From Symsagittifera roscoffensis (taxonomy: Eukaryota > Xenacoelomorpha > Acoela > Convolutidae): a stretch of 60,000 nucleotides of DNA. Where the stretch lies: the NCBI RefSeq assembly GCF_963678635.1, contig NC_087063.1, positions 21,088,701 to 21,148,700 on the forward strand, in the 5' to 3' direction. Made by a program: the position numbers and the translations under genes. The number at the start of each line of letters is the position of its first letter. Position 1 is the first letter of the stretch. The notes beneath the pieces were generated by a model. The model was not told the origin of the DNA and did no database searches. It saw nothing but the letters and a program-made list of their open reading frames with translations. Shown piece after piece: positions 49,101-53,373 of the stretch.

Positions 49101-51239
49101 TCATAACTAGTATTGAATGTCACTGTTTTTTTCTAATAGCGAGAATAGAAGGCGGGTATACGGATGTGGAGCCGCACTCGAGTGGAAATGAGGTGATTTT
49201 TCCAACTGGTTTACTTCCTTCCAAAATGAGGAAGTAAAGACGAAACTTTCCCATAAGTGATAAAGACACGTATTTGCCCAAATAATTAAAATTCTGAGAC
49301 TGAATCCTCAAATATGAACAGTTGATACATTAAGAAATTCGTTTTCTACACCGATGATTTGATTTTAGCTATAAATATTTTAAAAATATACTAGAGAAGC
49401 ATCATCATTTGGGCAAAAGAAACCAAGGATTTTTCTGCCTAGTCTAGAGCGAAGAAAAGTTTTGATATGAAATTCACAAAACCAACTTTAATTTTCGACA
49501 TAATTTTTCGATACAAAAAGTTGCTACCAGAGATAGCCATCTTGTGGTCCACAATTGAGTCAAGAAAAAATGTTCAATGAAACTTGGAAAACAAGGAGGA
49601 TGTTTGGGAGCAAAAGAAAAAGAATCTGAGCTTTTTTCTATTTGACCTCATTGTGAATTAGTAACAAATAAAAGTTTTCGAGCTGGTTGTCCAATTGGGA
49701 TCGTTTTCACTATATACACCTTTGGCAGAAGGGGAAGATCCGCTACTAGGTATAAAATTCTGATATGCTTAACCATTGATTTATTTCTTTATAGGGGATA
49801 TTCGTTACTAGGTACCCGAGGGGGGGGGGGATATAGTTAAAGTTGTTATGAAATTTTGCATGTATGTGAATTGAATTTTTTCAAACAGATTTGGTTGTAG
49901 AAGATAACTTAAAAAACTGATTACATCAAAACAATTAAATGTGTCTGATGAGCTAAAATTTCAACTCACGACGACTGAAGAAGTGCTCATGATGCAGAAG
50001 ACGAGTCCATAGCAGATGACCCAGATCCACGCGAAAAAGATATTCCTCAGATCCTGGAACACAATATACCTCTAATGGCACCTTTTTGGAAAAAATCAAT
50101 TGTATTTTCAAAATTGAAAGACTTAGATGAAAAATCATAAAATCTTTTTAAAATCGGAAAAGTGGATAATTACAAAATTAACGATCGATTGTTATAGGAA
50201 GGATATTGATTTTAACAAACTAAATTTGAAGTTAAAAAAATTCCTGTTTGAAAATCAATCGTATTTTTAAAATTGAAATATTTTGAAGAAAAATCATAAA
50301 ATCTTTTTAAAATCGGAAAATTGGATAATTACAAAATAACGATCGAGTGTTATAGTAAAGATGTTATTAATAAACAAATTAAATTTGAAGTTTGAAAAAT
50401 TCCTCTTTGTACTGAACGCCTCCAATTAATTAGTTTTAAAAAATCATAACCCTTTCGGAAAATTGGGAGTTCACAAAAAAAGAATTGATAGTTTTGGACA
50501 TAATTAATTCTTTTTAAATAATGCTGCAGCAATAAGGAAACACTTAATTTTGAGGCTAAAAAATCCAAACATTTTGTACGAGCAGCTACAATTATATTTC
50601 GAAAATTTTAACCGTTTAAATATCCAAAATTTTGGTATTCACAGAGAAATTTATTCTTTTGGAAATGAATTTAACTTGAGGCAATGAGGAAGCGCTTTTG
50701 TTTGCCCGAAATGCTCCAGCAATGAAAATCAGTGCTGCTTTAGTAATTAATAATTCAGTAATTCTGGCTGAGGTTTAAATTTTTTTTTCTTCTGTTTTTG
50801 TATTATTACAATGATTTTCCGAAATAGCTCTGGAATGATGAAACAGTTATAGAACTTAACACTTATGTTGCAGATTTAAAAGATCCCTGTTATTATTGAA
50901 TGTTCTTAGGTGCTTTGAAAACAACCGTTTATCCTTTACATATCCAAAACTTGGGTATACATAAAAACATTTAGTAGAATTTATTCTAATTATTAACTGA
51001 TAATACTCTACCAAAATTGAATTGAAGTTTTTGAGATTAAAAAACTCCTGTTAACAAAGAAGAGATTATGTATGAAAAAAAAAGATCAAATAAGTTTAGT
51101 TGCCGAGTTTGTGTGTAAATGAGTACGTGTTTACCGAGGTCGCTGCCATGTTTTCAGAGAGATTAGCCACTGAGCTTGAGTTCAATTTGAGCTTCATGTT
51201 GTCTATGTAAATCATCTGAATCAACTTCGCCGGTCCATG
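12450..51239 (-). CDS. CLC-6/CLC-7-like chloride/proton exchanger, 16 exons visible, 5' end missing
   Basis: Joined exons (5' to 3', minus strand): 51239-51135, 50053-49970, 42749-42574, 41848-41780, 41645-41522, 41092-40973, 39150-38956, 38764-38679, 34944-34805, 25209-25038, 24032-23852, 23495-23329, 14172-14005, 13770-13668, 13593-13510, 13283-12450. All introns are GT-AG, phases match, and the total is 2808 nt. The 935-residue product has the CLC signatures in order: GSGIPE (chloride-type selectivity filter), PEGPMIH (gating glutamate), [16 protein letters not shown] and the EE pair that marks proton-coupled exchangers, GGLLGAGFN, a VVP loop, [13 protein letters not shown], the inner-gate tyrosine in PLYHALL, then two CBS domains. 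MVAKWxGD and GxFALIGAA resemble CLC-6, while the CBS2 segment resembles CLC-7. Family members sit in endosomal or lysosomal membranes and exchange 2 Cl- for 1 H+. Location and activity here are inference. The first helix and start Met are not found in the window. Confidence 0.93.
13510..13593 (-). CDS. CLC exon 15 (inter-CBS linker)
   Basis: 28 codons, phase 0-0. Acceptor gttttag, donor GTAATT. Encodes [20 protein letters not shown] and CSNKYINL. Weakly conserved, but the other reading frames meet stops and the junctions fit the neighbours. Confidence 0.78.
13668..13770 (-). CDS. CLC exon 14 (end of CBS1, linker)
   Basis: 1+102 nt. Acceptor tttttcag, donor GTAGTC. Encodes [20 protein letters not shown] and [14 protein letters not shown], equivalent to LRSQLVTLL and onward in CLC-6. 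A split AA+G codon joins it to exon 13. Confidence 0.87.
14005..14172 (-). CDS. CLC exon 13 (first CBS domain)
   Basis: 1+165+2 nt. Acceptor cattttag, donor GTCAGT. Encodes [38 protein letters not shown] and GRTFRGTIT, a typical CBS unit. The intron upstream of it holds the young LTR element, whose edge is 78 bp from this acceptor. Confidence 0.93.
14251..14450 (-). repeat. 3' LTR of the gypsy element
   Basis: 200 bp, appears identical to 20196-20395. On the minus strand it starts TGTCATATATAG and ends CATTTTTCACA. AATAAA on the minus strand lies at 14303-14308, inside the LTR, and would serve the element's polyadenylation. Confidence 0.96.
14614..19680 (-). CDS. gag C-terminus and pol polyprotein (nucleocapsid, protease, RT, RNase H, integrase)
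   Basis: 1688 codons open from just after the TGA to TGA/TAA-type stop at 14614-14616; the first codon here is GTG, so it is not an independent start but the same frame as gag. Zinc knuckles at ~102-138: one atypical (CYNC...HIPKC), one canonical ([14 protein letters not shown]). Aspartic protease DSG at 232-234 with IIGRDL near 305. RT: D481, FIDD 545-548. RNase H: D695, E734, D761. Integrase: HHCC zinc finger (H1112 or H1116 with C1144, C1147), DD(35)E at D1179, D1238, E1274. About 350 residues follow the integrase: charged, serine-rich, no recognised domain. All visible catalytic residues are intact. Confidence 0.95.
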   Translation of the reverse strand: MLRDVFIVNMSNKEAQTELCRSTKTPDEVYRIALSYERGDKYAKSYKVSGGGLTAAPAGSLQIKAGPISAIRGGYRRPFQRGGRGFGRGGTRGRGGAADRKCYNCDQSGFTPDHIPKCPARNVTCNFCKKMGHYERTCRGRRSANRGRVGMINEDDTNGGTTQDYPEESASNYGSSVGWVTDSKTPAHGWDSDSSTEYVVMSIRRKEETELKVAGAKLALRINGKATQAWIDSGSPISIFTIGELKRTLGTVNVQLKPLNLQDDQFRDYGNNPLKFLGKMQVTLHSNGWTCSSDINVIGGCRPSIIGRDLMPSLGLMLVQAPSTEGVKSIHTTEGTVAMDNDLDEWQTHFCKQFQHLFHRVGRIRNYKVQADFFKNLTPIQQKGRRVPITLQEKVDKEIEKLLGQGHIQKLEECSDKYFVSPIVITVKKDGSVKLALESRELNKQVHKNKYQMPNIEELMDIVGQTISERKQGDVFFTMMDLTYAYGQLPLNENTSKHCNFSLVGGRSTGTYRFKTGFYGLTTMPAEFQRVMDAILAEFPCAHAFIDDILVISKGTKIEHIALVEKILTKLDKENMALKLEKCQFAKNTCEWLGHRITKSGITPMVRKTDPIDKLTAPKTLSQLKSFMGSIHSLHKYFPALAETSAPLRPLLSKKNEFLWTIDCQTAFESIKKQVANIVELKHFAVHKDIRIVCDASHNGLGAVLEQLGTEGWRPISFASRFLNAAEKKYSTNELEMLAVVWGSEYFRNYIFGRKFTVVTDHKALLSLLNGNNKKNKTMFSRLTRWIDRIIPFDFVIEHMPGAKIGLADYLSRHPVGEATKVSLYDNTFTVAKLKSITNSLGYIDTNKGIIKASKESIVSAKDIQVGNDKVNIPPEEGVKTRDRRLTNQKPLKRIAECNDRESAKVVKSITECKLCESDINSTVNSSPPFNKTSYRSNKIHISTMTSLNLKKLIKLLLKHPEITSGSSSEVEIVDARLEAETHHTRDIRCNTVISIPSAFGGELFPAAYPAGGNVIMSVIPRDCKIVRKSSALPELFNLKLVEANYKGDPQMRAIKELVESKDPDLEKKVRAMGAYLGQHTHDFHVRENCLWMDERLVIPIPLRKAVVNRIHAFHHGRSSMFDAARDVWFPYLHRSLVAAADGCKECTDAGKSLKPLCAKGDVGKIYEPREPNECLQLDFWGPIRYLNESSKYVLVAVDRFSRWPSAMICGNNKSDKVLKFIKQYISQHGVPRKIFMDQGTSFTSNAVKSFCNSEGIEIIYSPVNDHRATGCVERTIGSLKNFVLTYAKEKDSGNLESMLERALSALRFAPNATLKISPFEAHHGREANTVLRNLTKKPTLQNLNWARVLKQKSAYLDSTDPRAPRNIQPMATDWEERSDVEFDVDHMNHPRRLTQNQLVSAADGTPMADGDGKQACGGKSKQPSKRTELLFQRLKDSNKRYRPINQKVIRESKHTITLANGSVLRKSGVAEKVIKSNAPTTASKLTLPLPAMSALQRRAELKRAANEQAAGTSTQSKASAQSKADNRVREFSPAEEDDSDSEYEPITISKHAGNSTIAPGRDVEGNEPKMNNDVEDGIGRPNLSEGSGAGKSQGVDTEVQTMSNEQGGSAPNLSNEGRGGKHSKKKGERVRRLRLVSYSSQESEDGTGSRKSTRKRTAVSKFGGVMIDSILKARTSKGEEDRERDTN
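19684..20196 (-). CDS. gag, capsid N-terminal part, ends at an in-frame TGA
   Basis: 170 codons. The ATG spans 20196-20194, so its first base is the final base of the LTR and the rest is the primer site. It encodes a Ty3/gypsy capsid with a major-homology-like stretch ending [18 protein letters not shown]. Frame +0 continues past the TGA (19684-19686) with CGG GTG TTA CGT GAT, giving [11 protein letters not shown], exactly the LxxLRDRFV...L segment that follows in gypsy capsids. The stop therefore cuts a domain, not a domain boundary. Without readthrough or suppression no nucleocapsid or pol would be made from this copy. Confidence 0.85.
   Translation of the reverse strand: MAQQAGQSAGSGKNPLGITAFWPSKCTEAPMLWEHWITRFTWGVIAKHSFNPTAFYFANTLTEAQITGLPEEVNGKNRVEAEQTLISNLYLCLGERGQDELHNRKPHLDLATTRYPRVLDEFESVFRKERNETFETYQLLSRKQRDGETLEEFHSVLSGLAARCSLGTLE
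20178..20195 (-). other. tRNA primer-binding site
   Basis: Directly next to the 5' LTR with no spacer. Minus strand begins TGGCGCAGCAAGCAGG. It pairs with a tRNA 3' end ...CTTGCTGCG-CCA; a G discriminator and this acceptor stem look like a serine tRNA, but the host tRNA is not in the window. Confidence 0.75.
20196..20395 (-). repeat. 5' LTR of the gypsy element
   Basis: 200 bp, TATATA-rich promoter end at 20380-20395, AATAAA at 20248-20253 (minus strand). Its last base (20196) is the A of the gag ATG. Confidence 0.96.
20396..21805. other. CLC intron remainder with a 52-bp tandem duplication
   Basis: A 52-bp unit beginning TGATTCCAATTTATCGGATT is present twice, 20693-20744 and 20745-20796, with no differences seen. 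Nothing else recognised. Confidence 0.7.
21812..22424. repeat. Dispersed repeat family D, copy 1
   Basis: TGCAAGTAGCACAGAATGTT (21971) plus CCGACC, a variable AT-rich body, a conserved phrase CATTCCAATGATTATTTGTG (22330), then CCCCATTTTCAATAGTGGGA at the far end. An inverted copy of the start lies at 21812-21840 (GGTCGGAACATTCTGTGC). GTTCCGACC and GGTCGGAAC act like short inverted ends in this family. Confidence 0.6.
22500..22745 (-). repeat. tRNA-derived SINE-like element, copy 2
   Basis: The minus strand from about 22700 reads as a class II (Ser/Leu-type) tRNA: A box TGGCTGAGTGGTTAAAGG, then B-box-like ATTGGAATCC at 22634-22643, followed by a body shared with 8400-8600. The T stem is degenerate, so it is a tRNA-derived repeat rather than a functional tRNA. 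Confidence 0.6.
22746..23328. other. CLC intron sequence, nothing recognised
   Basis: AT-rich. Phrases such as GATTGAAGCT recur loosely (22923, 23095), suggesting an old local duplication. Confidence 0.45.
23329..23495 (-). CDS. CLC exon 12 (last membrane helices, inner-gate tyrosine)
   Basis: 55 codons plus 2 nt. Acceptor ttgtcag, donor GTGAGT. Encodes [38 protein letters not shown] and a linker to CBS1. The tyrosine in PLYHALL aligns with the inner-gate tyrosine of bacterial CLC (KPLYSAIL). Confidence 0.95.
23852..24032 (-). CDS. CLC exon 11 ([12 protein letters not shown])
   Basis: 1+180 nt. Acceptor gttcag, donor GTAAGA. Encodes [33 protein letters not shown] and TMSLTVIM, matching CLC-6 GTFALIGAAAFLGGVVRMTISLTVIL. 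Two overlapping AGs lie at the acceptor; the upstream one keeps frame with exon 10. Confidence 0.95.
24113..24966 (+). repeat. Local direct repeats in a CLC intron
   Basis: 24128-24178 (TTTTGATCATTTTTGCGACA, then AATTCATC.AAAAGTACCTCAAATAC) recurs at 24915-24962. A diverged pair with period ~100 bp (TTACAGCTCATGTTAACAGT and TCACAGCTGATATTAGTCCT) lies at 24205 and 24297. Confidence 0.65.
25038..25209 (-). CDS. CLC exon 10 (anion-binding loop of helix N)
   Basis: 2+168+2 nt. Acceptor tgtttag, donor GTGAGT. Encodes [20 protein letters not shown] and SCGTVVPML. The family motif here is GxFxP (GVFIP, GLFVP), whose F backbone amide helps hold the central chloride; this protein has V in place of F. 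Confidence 0.93.
25495..27717 (+). repeat. 1.1-kb tandem duplication inside a CLC intron
   Basis: 25495-26602 and 26603-27710 are direct copies with offset 1108-1109 and only scattered substitutions and 1-nt indels (for example GACGTTTTTG against GACTTTTTTG). The unit includes a family D start (GATAGCCGGTTCCTGTG) at 26398 and 27506. No ORF is conserved between copies. Confidence 0.9.
27508..28118 (+). repeat. Dispersed repeat family D, copy 2
   Basis: Begins TAGCCGGTTCCTGTGTAACA, includes CTCATTCTAATGACTTTTTG (28007) and GGTACCTGATTTTGCGTGGA (28028), and ends CCCCATTTTTCAAATTGTCA. Same order as copies at 21966 and 39187. A further start-only copy is at 28261-28310. Confidence 0.65.
29005..29190 (+). 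repeat. Two 46-bp near-perfect palindromes in a 95-bp tandem duplication
   Basis: 29047-29092 and 29142-29187 each consist of two 23-nt arms with one mismatch, centred on CCATATATGG; arms read ATGCTAATCATACAATTTCC. Both are embedded in a duplicated unit with GGAAAAAAATGGTATG upstream. Confidence 0.95.
29317..29356 (+). repeat. Third palindrome, perfect 40 bp
   Basis: CTAGTCATACAATTTCCATA followed directly by its exact reverse complement. The core equals that of the pair at 29047-29187, but the outer bases differ in a compensating way (CTAGTC/GACTAG instead of TAATC/GATAA). Confidence 0.95.
29360..30615. other. CLC intron sequence with poly-purine/G tracts
   Basis: AT-rich. G-rich runs at 30103-30118 and 30167-30178. 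No gene supported. Confidence 0.45.
30620..30815. repeat. Foldback: ~53-bp inverted repeat with ~90-bp spacer
   Basis: 30620-30672 (AGACAACCACGCATTCATAC, CTCGTCAGTAAGTAAACCAA, TACTATATTTACCA) is the near reverse complement of 30763-30815. Only a few mismatches are seen. Confidence 0.85.
31553..31645. repeat. Fragment of the AACAGTGCCGAA family
   Basis: CGACAGTGCCGAATTACAAC and two further diverged motifs (GAGTGCCAAG, GGTGCCGAG) within 90 bp. No matching other end was found. Confidence 0.5.
32815..33995 (+). pseudogene. Degenerate non-LTR retrotransposon, 3' part of reverse transcriptase ORF
   Basis: Plus strand, frames broken. [10 protein letters not shown] near 32830 is the RT YxDD box. 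It is followed by the typical helix [20 protein letters not shown] (32960-33020). A domain ending with a phrase like [20 protein letters not shown] is at 33870-33930, the C-terminal ORF2 region of Jockey/CR1-type elements. Between them, 33380-33475 holds a short local repeat (CTAACAGATAATAAAGCCAA). Upstream RT motifs and ORF1 are absent, as expected for a 5'-truncated copy. Confidence 0.65.
34126..34159 (+). repeat. (CT)17 microsatellite
   Basis: Uninterrupted CT dinucleotides; a G-rich block CGGGGGGAGGCGGGAGGGGG lies ~80 bp upstream (34040). Confidence 0.97.
34805..34944 (-). CDS. CLC exon 9 (luminal loop)
   Basis: 140 nt (1+138+1). Acceptor gttgcag, donor GTAACT. Encodes the hydrophilic loop [20 protein letters not shown] to NNTINE. 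It holds one N-glycosylation-type site (NNT) and cysteines, as in the CLC-6/7 luminal loop ahead of the EYN..A..FF segment. Confidence 0.85.
34945..37260. other. CLC intron sequence, nothing coding
   Basis: AT-rich. Two adjacent 12-bp near-palindromes GTCGAAAGCGAC (36736) and GTCGAACGCGAC (36753), and a small pyrimidine tandem (TTATCCTTCAATCC, 36831-36876). Confidence 0.55.
37270..38115 (+). repeat. Dispersed repeat family E, copy 1
   Basis: Shares with 47290-47905, in order: GCTTCTTTCGATTGAA-like start, AACGG.CAA.AGTT, CATAAGTTTTTTCTAAG, TATCAGA.TTGGCAGGATAC, ATATTCCC.CCACA and TTTCGAAGGC. Sequence is strongly diverged and non-coding. Confidence 0.65.
38280..38335. repeat. Small hairpin
   Basis: CCCGGTTATTAGAC at 38292 and GTCTAAAAAAACCGGG at 38316 are imperfect inverted repeats around a 10-nt loop. 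Confidence 0.6.
38679..38764 (-). CDS. CLC exon 8
   Basis: 28 codons plus 2 nt. Acceptor gtttag, donor GTGAGT. Completes a membrane helix ([14 protein letters not shown]) and then [14 protein letters not shown], the start of the luminal loop. A nearer AG (cttcttcag) exists inside the exon but would break the phase with exon 7. Confidence 0.88.
38956..39150 (-). CDS. CLC exon 7 (GGLLGAGFN helix)
   Basis: 65 codons, phase 0-0. Acceptor aactag, donor GTGAGT. Includes [19 protein letters not shown], the conserved GGxxGAxFN helix of all CLC proteins, followed by a basic loop and the start of the next helix (MVEPCIIL). Confidence 0.95.
39725..40590 (+). mobile_element. Outer hAT-like non-autonomous element, interrupted
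   Basis: Ends CAGTGGCGTG and CACGCTACTG (inverted, 9 of 10). Flanked by the 8-bp direct repeat ATGGTACC at 39717-39724 and 40591-40598, the duplication length typical of hAT transposons. Its first five bases (39725-39729) are separated from the rest (from 40162) by the inner element. No transposase frame. Confidence 0.88.
39730..40153 (-). mobile_element. Inner hAT-like element nested in the outer one
   Basis: Ends CAGGGGCGGATTTAGG and CCTAGATCCGCCCCTG (inverted). Flanked by 8-bp ACCCAGTG at 39722-39729 and 40154-40161. The interior is the reverse complement of a diverged relative of the outer element (GGTCGACAAAATT, GCGTTTTTAGGCACTTTTGG), so one family member inserted head-to-head into another. 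It carries an 18-19-nt G run and a C13 run. Confidence 0.9.
40973..41092 (-). CDS. CLC exon 6
   Basis: 40 codons, phase 0-0. Acceptor tttgtag, donor GTATAT. Encodes [20 protein letters not shown] and a loop ending KPEKYILFQ. Aligns with CLC-6 VLFCSMSATFTLNFF...GLLNFGEF. Confidence 0.9.
41522..41645 (-). CDS. CLC exon 5 ([16 protein letters not shown], proton glutamate)
   Basis: 1+123 nt. Acceptor ttttcag, donor GTAAGG. Carries [19 protein letters not shown] and [11 protein letters not shown]. The EE position corresponds to the inner proton-transfer glutamate found in exchangers rather than in plasma-membrane channels, so this protein is expected to be an antiporter (established for the family, inferred here). 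Confidence 0.96.
41780..41848 (-). CDS. CLC exon 4
   Basis: 69 nt (1+66+2). Acceptor gtttcag, donor GTGAGG. Encodes [22 protein letters not shown], matching the cytoplasmic loop after the gating helix in CLC-6/7 (SVVGAGL...FPYFRSDRDK). The split codons on each side complete G and K. Confidence 0.92.
42574..42749 (-). CDS. CLC exon 3 (selectivity filter and gating glutamate)
   Basis: 58 codons plus 2 nt. Acceptor tatccag, donor GTATGG. Contains [13 protein letters not shown], where the GSGIP serine is the chloride-type residue, and [12 protein letters not shown], whose E is the external gating glutamate. The usual family motif is GKEGP or GREGP; here a proline precedes the E. Confidence 0.95.
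42785..42830 (+). repeat. Family D end fragment
   Basis: GATAGCCGGTGGCTGCGCAA followed by GTAATACAGAAT. It starts ~35 bp from CLC exon 3, inside its upstream intron. Confidence 0.5.
42831..44180. other. CLC intron sequence, nothing recognised
   Basis: AT-rich. No coding exon or repeat boundary supported. Confidence 0.45.
44182..44583. mobile_element. Inverted-repeat element of the AACAGTGCCGAA family, copy 2
   Basis: Left end GGGGCAGTACAACATTGCCG then AAGTACAACAGTGCC; right end TTCGGCACTGTTGTACTTTG then GCACTGCTGAACGCC. The terminal repeats are ~40 bp and the element ~402 bp. Left-arm subrepeats continue (TTCAACAGTGTC, TTCAACAGCGCG, TTCAACGGTGCC). The interior contains GGCGCGAAA/GGCGCCAAA. 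No ORF. Confidence 0.8.
44990..46130. repeat. Repeat family C copies (minus) and a 202-bp tandem pair
   Basis: Inverted family C phrases at 44995-45040, 45168-45215 and 46071-46125 (CAGGGTTCGCCGTGATACAC and relatives, then GAGCAGTCTTGT). Between them 45500-45690 and 45702-45873 are a tandem pair, period 202 bp, sharing CATAGTTCTTACCAATATCT and GAAGTTCTGGGGTTTAAAAT. Confidence 0.75.
46892..47157 (-). mobile_element. hAT-like element fragment
   Basis: Right end CTCGAGAAAATCCTAGATCC then GCCCCTG is intact, as in 39730-40153. The left ~50 bp are missing; it begins within GGGATTCGACCCCCTGCCGA. A C13 run lies at 47115-47127. Confidence 0.8.
47290..47905 (+). repeat. Dispersed repeat family E, copy 2
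   Basis: Diverged partner of 37270-38115, with the same order of shared phrases, including TATCAGATTTGGCAGGATAC and CATAAGTTTTTTCTAAGAAA. Confidence 0.65.
48000..49965. other. CLC intron sequence with one family C copy
   Basis: 48686-48745 holds AAGACTGCTCGTATCAGTGC and CTGAATGTTCTGTCTGCC (family C, plus). A G13 run follows GGTACCCGA at 49811-49831. Nothing else recognised. Confidence 0.55.
49970..50053 (-). CDS. CLC exon 2 (membrane helix before GSGIPE)
   Basis: 28 codons, phase 0-0, acceptor ttccag and donor GTGAGT. Product [19 protein letters not shown] and onward is a hydrophobic helix placed as the helix that precedes the selectivity-filter exon. It joins in frame to [13 protein letters not shown]. 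Confidence 0.85.
50054..51134. other. CLC intron sequence with a diverged ~180-bp direct repeat
   Basis: 50095-50210 (AATTGTATTTTCAAAATTGA, AAATCATAAAATCTTTTTAA, GGATAATTACAAAAT.AACGATCGA) recurs at 50255-50360. Otherwise unremarkable. Confidence 0.65.
51135..51239 (-). CDS. CLC exon 1 of those visible (loop after first membrane helix)
   Basis: 35 codons, phase 0 at both ends. Acceptor ctatttcag at the high end, donor GTAAAC at the low end. It encodes a segment starting [17 protein letters not shown] that aligns with the region after the first CLC helix (human CLC-7 around VENLAGLKYRVIKGN). Weakest homology of all exons, but its phase and position fit exon 2. Upstream exons are not visible in 51240-60000. 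Confidence 0.72.
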
Positions 51240-52430
51240 CTGAAATAGAAAAAAAAATATTATAATCATAAGTTTGAGCAACATTTATGGGTCAAAAAAT
51301 CTGCAGCTTTTGCTTTCGAGCCGATGAAACGAGTATTTTCTTCATCTTATTGTAGTTTTTGGCTCTTTTCGACTCCTCCTCCGACATTTGAGTTTTTGAA
51401 GAAAAAAAATTTACTTTGTCATAATGTAATGAAATTAGTGTGAACAATTTATTCTCCTTGCTTTGTGTCTCAATTCCGCGCATTTCGCCAAAATATCATG
51501 TAAGACAACTATGAAAAAAAATTGAACTGTGGGAGAGGAAAGTTGAAAAGAGCCTCGTTTTTCTGCAACTACTAAAATACAGCTAGGGCTTACATTTTGA
51601 TGACTTAAATAGTTTCATCAACTATATAAGAAAACTTCAGCACTAATTGGATGCAGGGAACAATTTGAGAAGAAATTGTTCGTTCGTTTCATTGGTCAAG
51701 TCAAAGAAAAAACAACTTCTCTGTACGATTACTGTGGTACTGACAGAGACGACCGTTATTTGATATCCAAAAATTTTTTTTATCTCTCCTCAAATTACCG
51801 CTTACTTCTAGAGCAACTGCAAAAACTGCAACGGTTAAAAACCTACAAGGAAGTTGACGAGTGAAAATATCTTCAGTAAGACATATATAATTGGTTGTAT
51901 AAACAATTTTTTTCGGCGCATCGGATCCAGCCATTTCGCATGATACATGTAACGGTAGACTTGATCCAATAGTCAGATTGGCGATGGATTACAATAATAG
52001 GCCCCTTTGCTCTTTAAAATGTCTGTCTGTAAAAATAGCGAGACAGGTTCAATAAATAGCCATGCCAGTTTCAAAAAAGTTCTTTCATCTAATTAAAAAA
52101 TATATATCATTAAATATTTCAAACAACCTCTGCTCCGTCAAAAATCCGGCTTTGAAATTTTAATGGGAACATAATTTTTTCGCGAAAAATACTGAACAGA
52201 TTAGATTGTTAATGTTTCAACCATTAAGTTGCTATACAACCAGTTTTGATTGATATCCAGTTTAACTTGAATTCGAACTTGGCTTTTTGATATCTTTCAT
52301 GCAGTATTTTGTGACGTCAGAAGGGATTGCATAATTAAAGGTCAGAATTACTAATTAATCAGATCAACTTCTTATTCCTCACACAAAAGAGCGGTGATAC
52401 GGTGATTAATGCAGCTGCTTGTATTTAAAC
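51240..52430. other. Upstream intron or flank, no exon found
   Basis: I looked on the minus strand for the CLC first-helix exon (W..C..IG..TG pattern) and did not find it here or further right. Confidence 0.4.
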
Positions 52431-52443
52431 ATGGGTGGCGCCG

Positions 52444-52710
52444 CGGGGGCGTTCAACAGTGCCGAAGTGCAACAGTGCCGAAAATGAAAAAGTGTTCAAC
52501 AGTGACGAAAATTGATAATTTTCGGCACTGTTGAAGAATAATTTTAGTTTCGGCACTCTTGCACTTCGGCACTGTTCAACGCCCCTCTAAGGGCATCACA
52601 ACAGTGCCGAAATTTATTGTTCAACAGTGCCTAAAATCATCAATTTTCGGCACTGTTGAACTCTTTTTCATTTTCGGCACTGTTGTACTTCGGCACTGTT
52701 GTACTGCCCC
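52444..52710. mobile_element. Foldback element made of AACAGTGCCGAA units
   Basis: Two adjacent foldbacks: 52446-52585 (arms ~68 nt) and 52591-52710. Eleven copies of AACAGTGCCGAA with at most one or two changes occur in 267 bp, five on plus and six on minus. The outer ends are GGGGGCGTTCAACAGTGCC and (inverted) GGGGCAGTACAACAGTGCC, the same unlike pair seen at 44182-44583. GGCGCCG at 52437-52443 and 52711-52717 looks like a 7-bp target duplication. No ORF. Confidence 0.9.
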
Positions 52711-53373
52711 GGCGCCGTGTTTTAAAATTTAGCCACAGCCAAAAATCCTCGCACAAAAAGTGTAAAGTTAGTAACGCCTCCTACAACAAATCAAATCACA
52801 ATTTGTGACAAAAAACTATCAAATAATGTCAGACTACACCAGCCTTTTGAATGCGCTACTTAAAAAGTTCAAAATACGAGATGAAAAGTTTTCAGTAAAT
52901 TATTCGAACCTCGCATTGTTCCGAAATTTATTGTTGCCCTGAGCTTAAATTTGAAATAATGTTTTATATGTGATTAATTTTCTTAAAAATATGAGGGTTT
53001 AAAGAATGCAATTTCGGCCAATTTGGCACAATGAACGCGCGATTTATTTCGCTATCAACGCGTAAGCGGAGATTTATTCCGTCTTCTTAGAAATCGTTCC
53101 AAATTGGTTGAAGAAAGCTTATTTGCGACAGTTGATTTGTTAGTTGAAGCAAAATCTCTCACTTTGTACTTTATATGCCGTATGAAGCGCTGAATTTCAC
53201 AAAAAATCTAATGTTAAAAAAAATCGTTTTATTACATTTAATTTTTTCATGTTATTACTGTTTCATAGACATTAAAAGGCAGTCGAAACGTTCAGGGCTT
53301 CGCCCTGATACGAGCAATCTTGTTTCATTTGTATTTTAGTAAGCCATTTATTTTTCATTTCTTGAGCTGTTGG

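Noticed and set aside
51676-51864. 62-residue plus-strand frame with charged residues
   Set aside because: Tested as a missing exon, but it is on the wrong strand and lacks CLC similarity; no splice sites fit.
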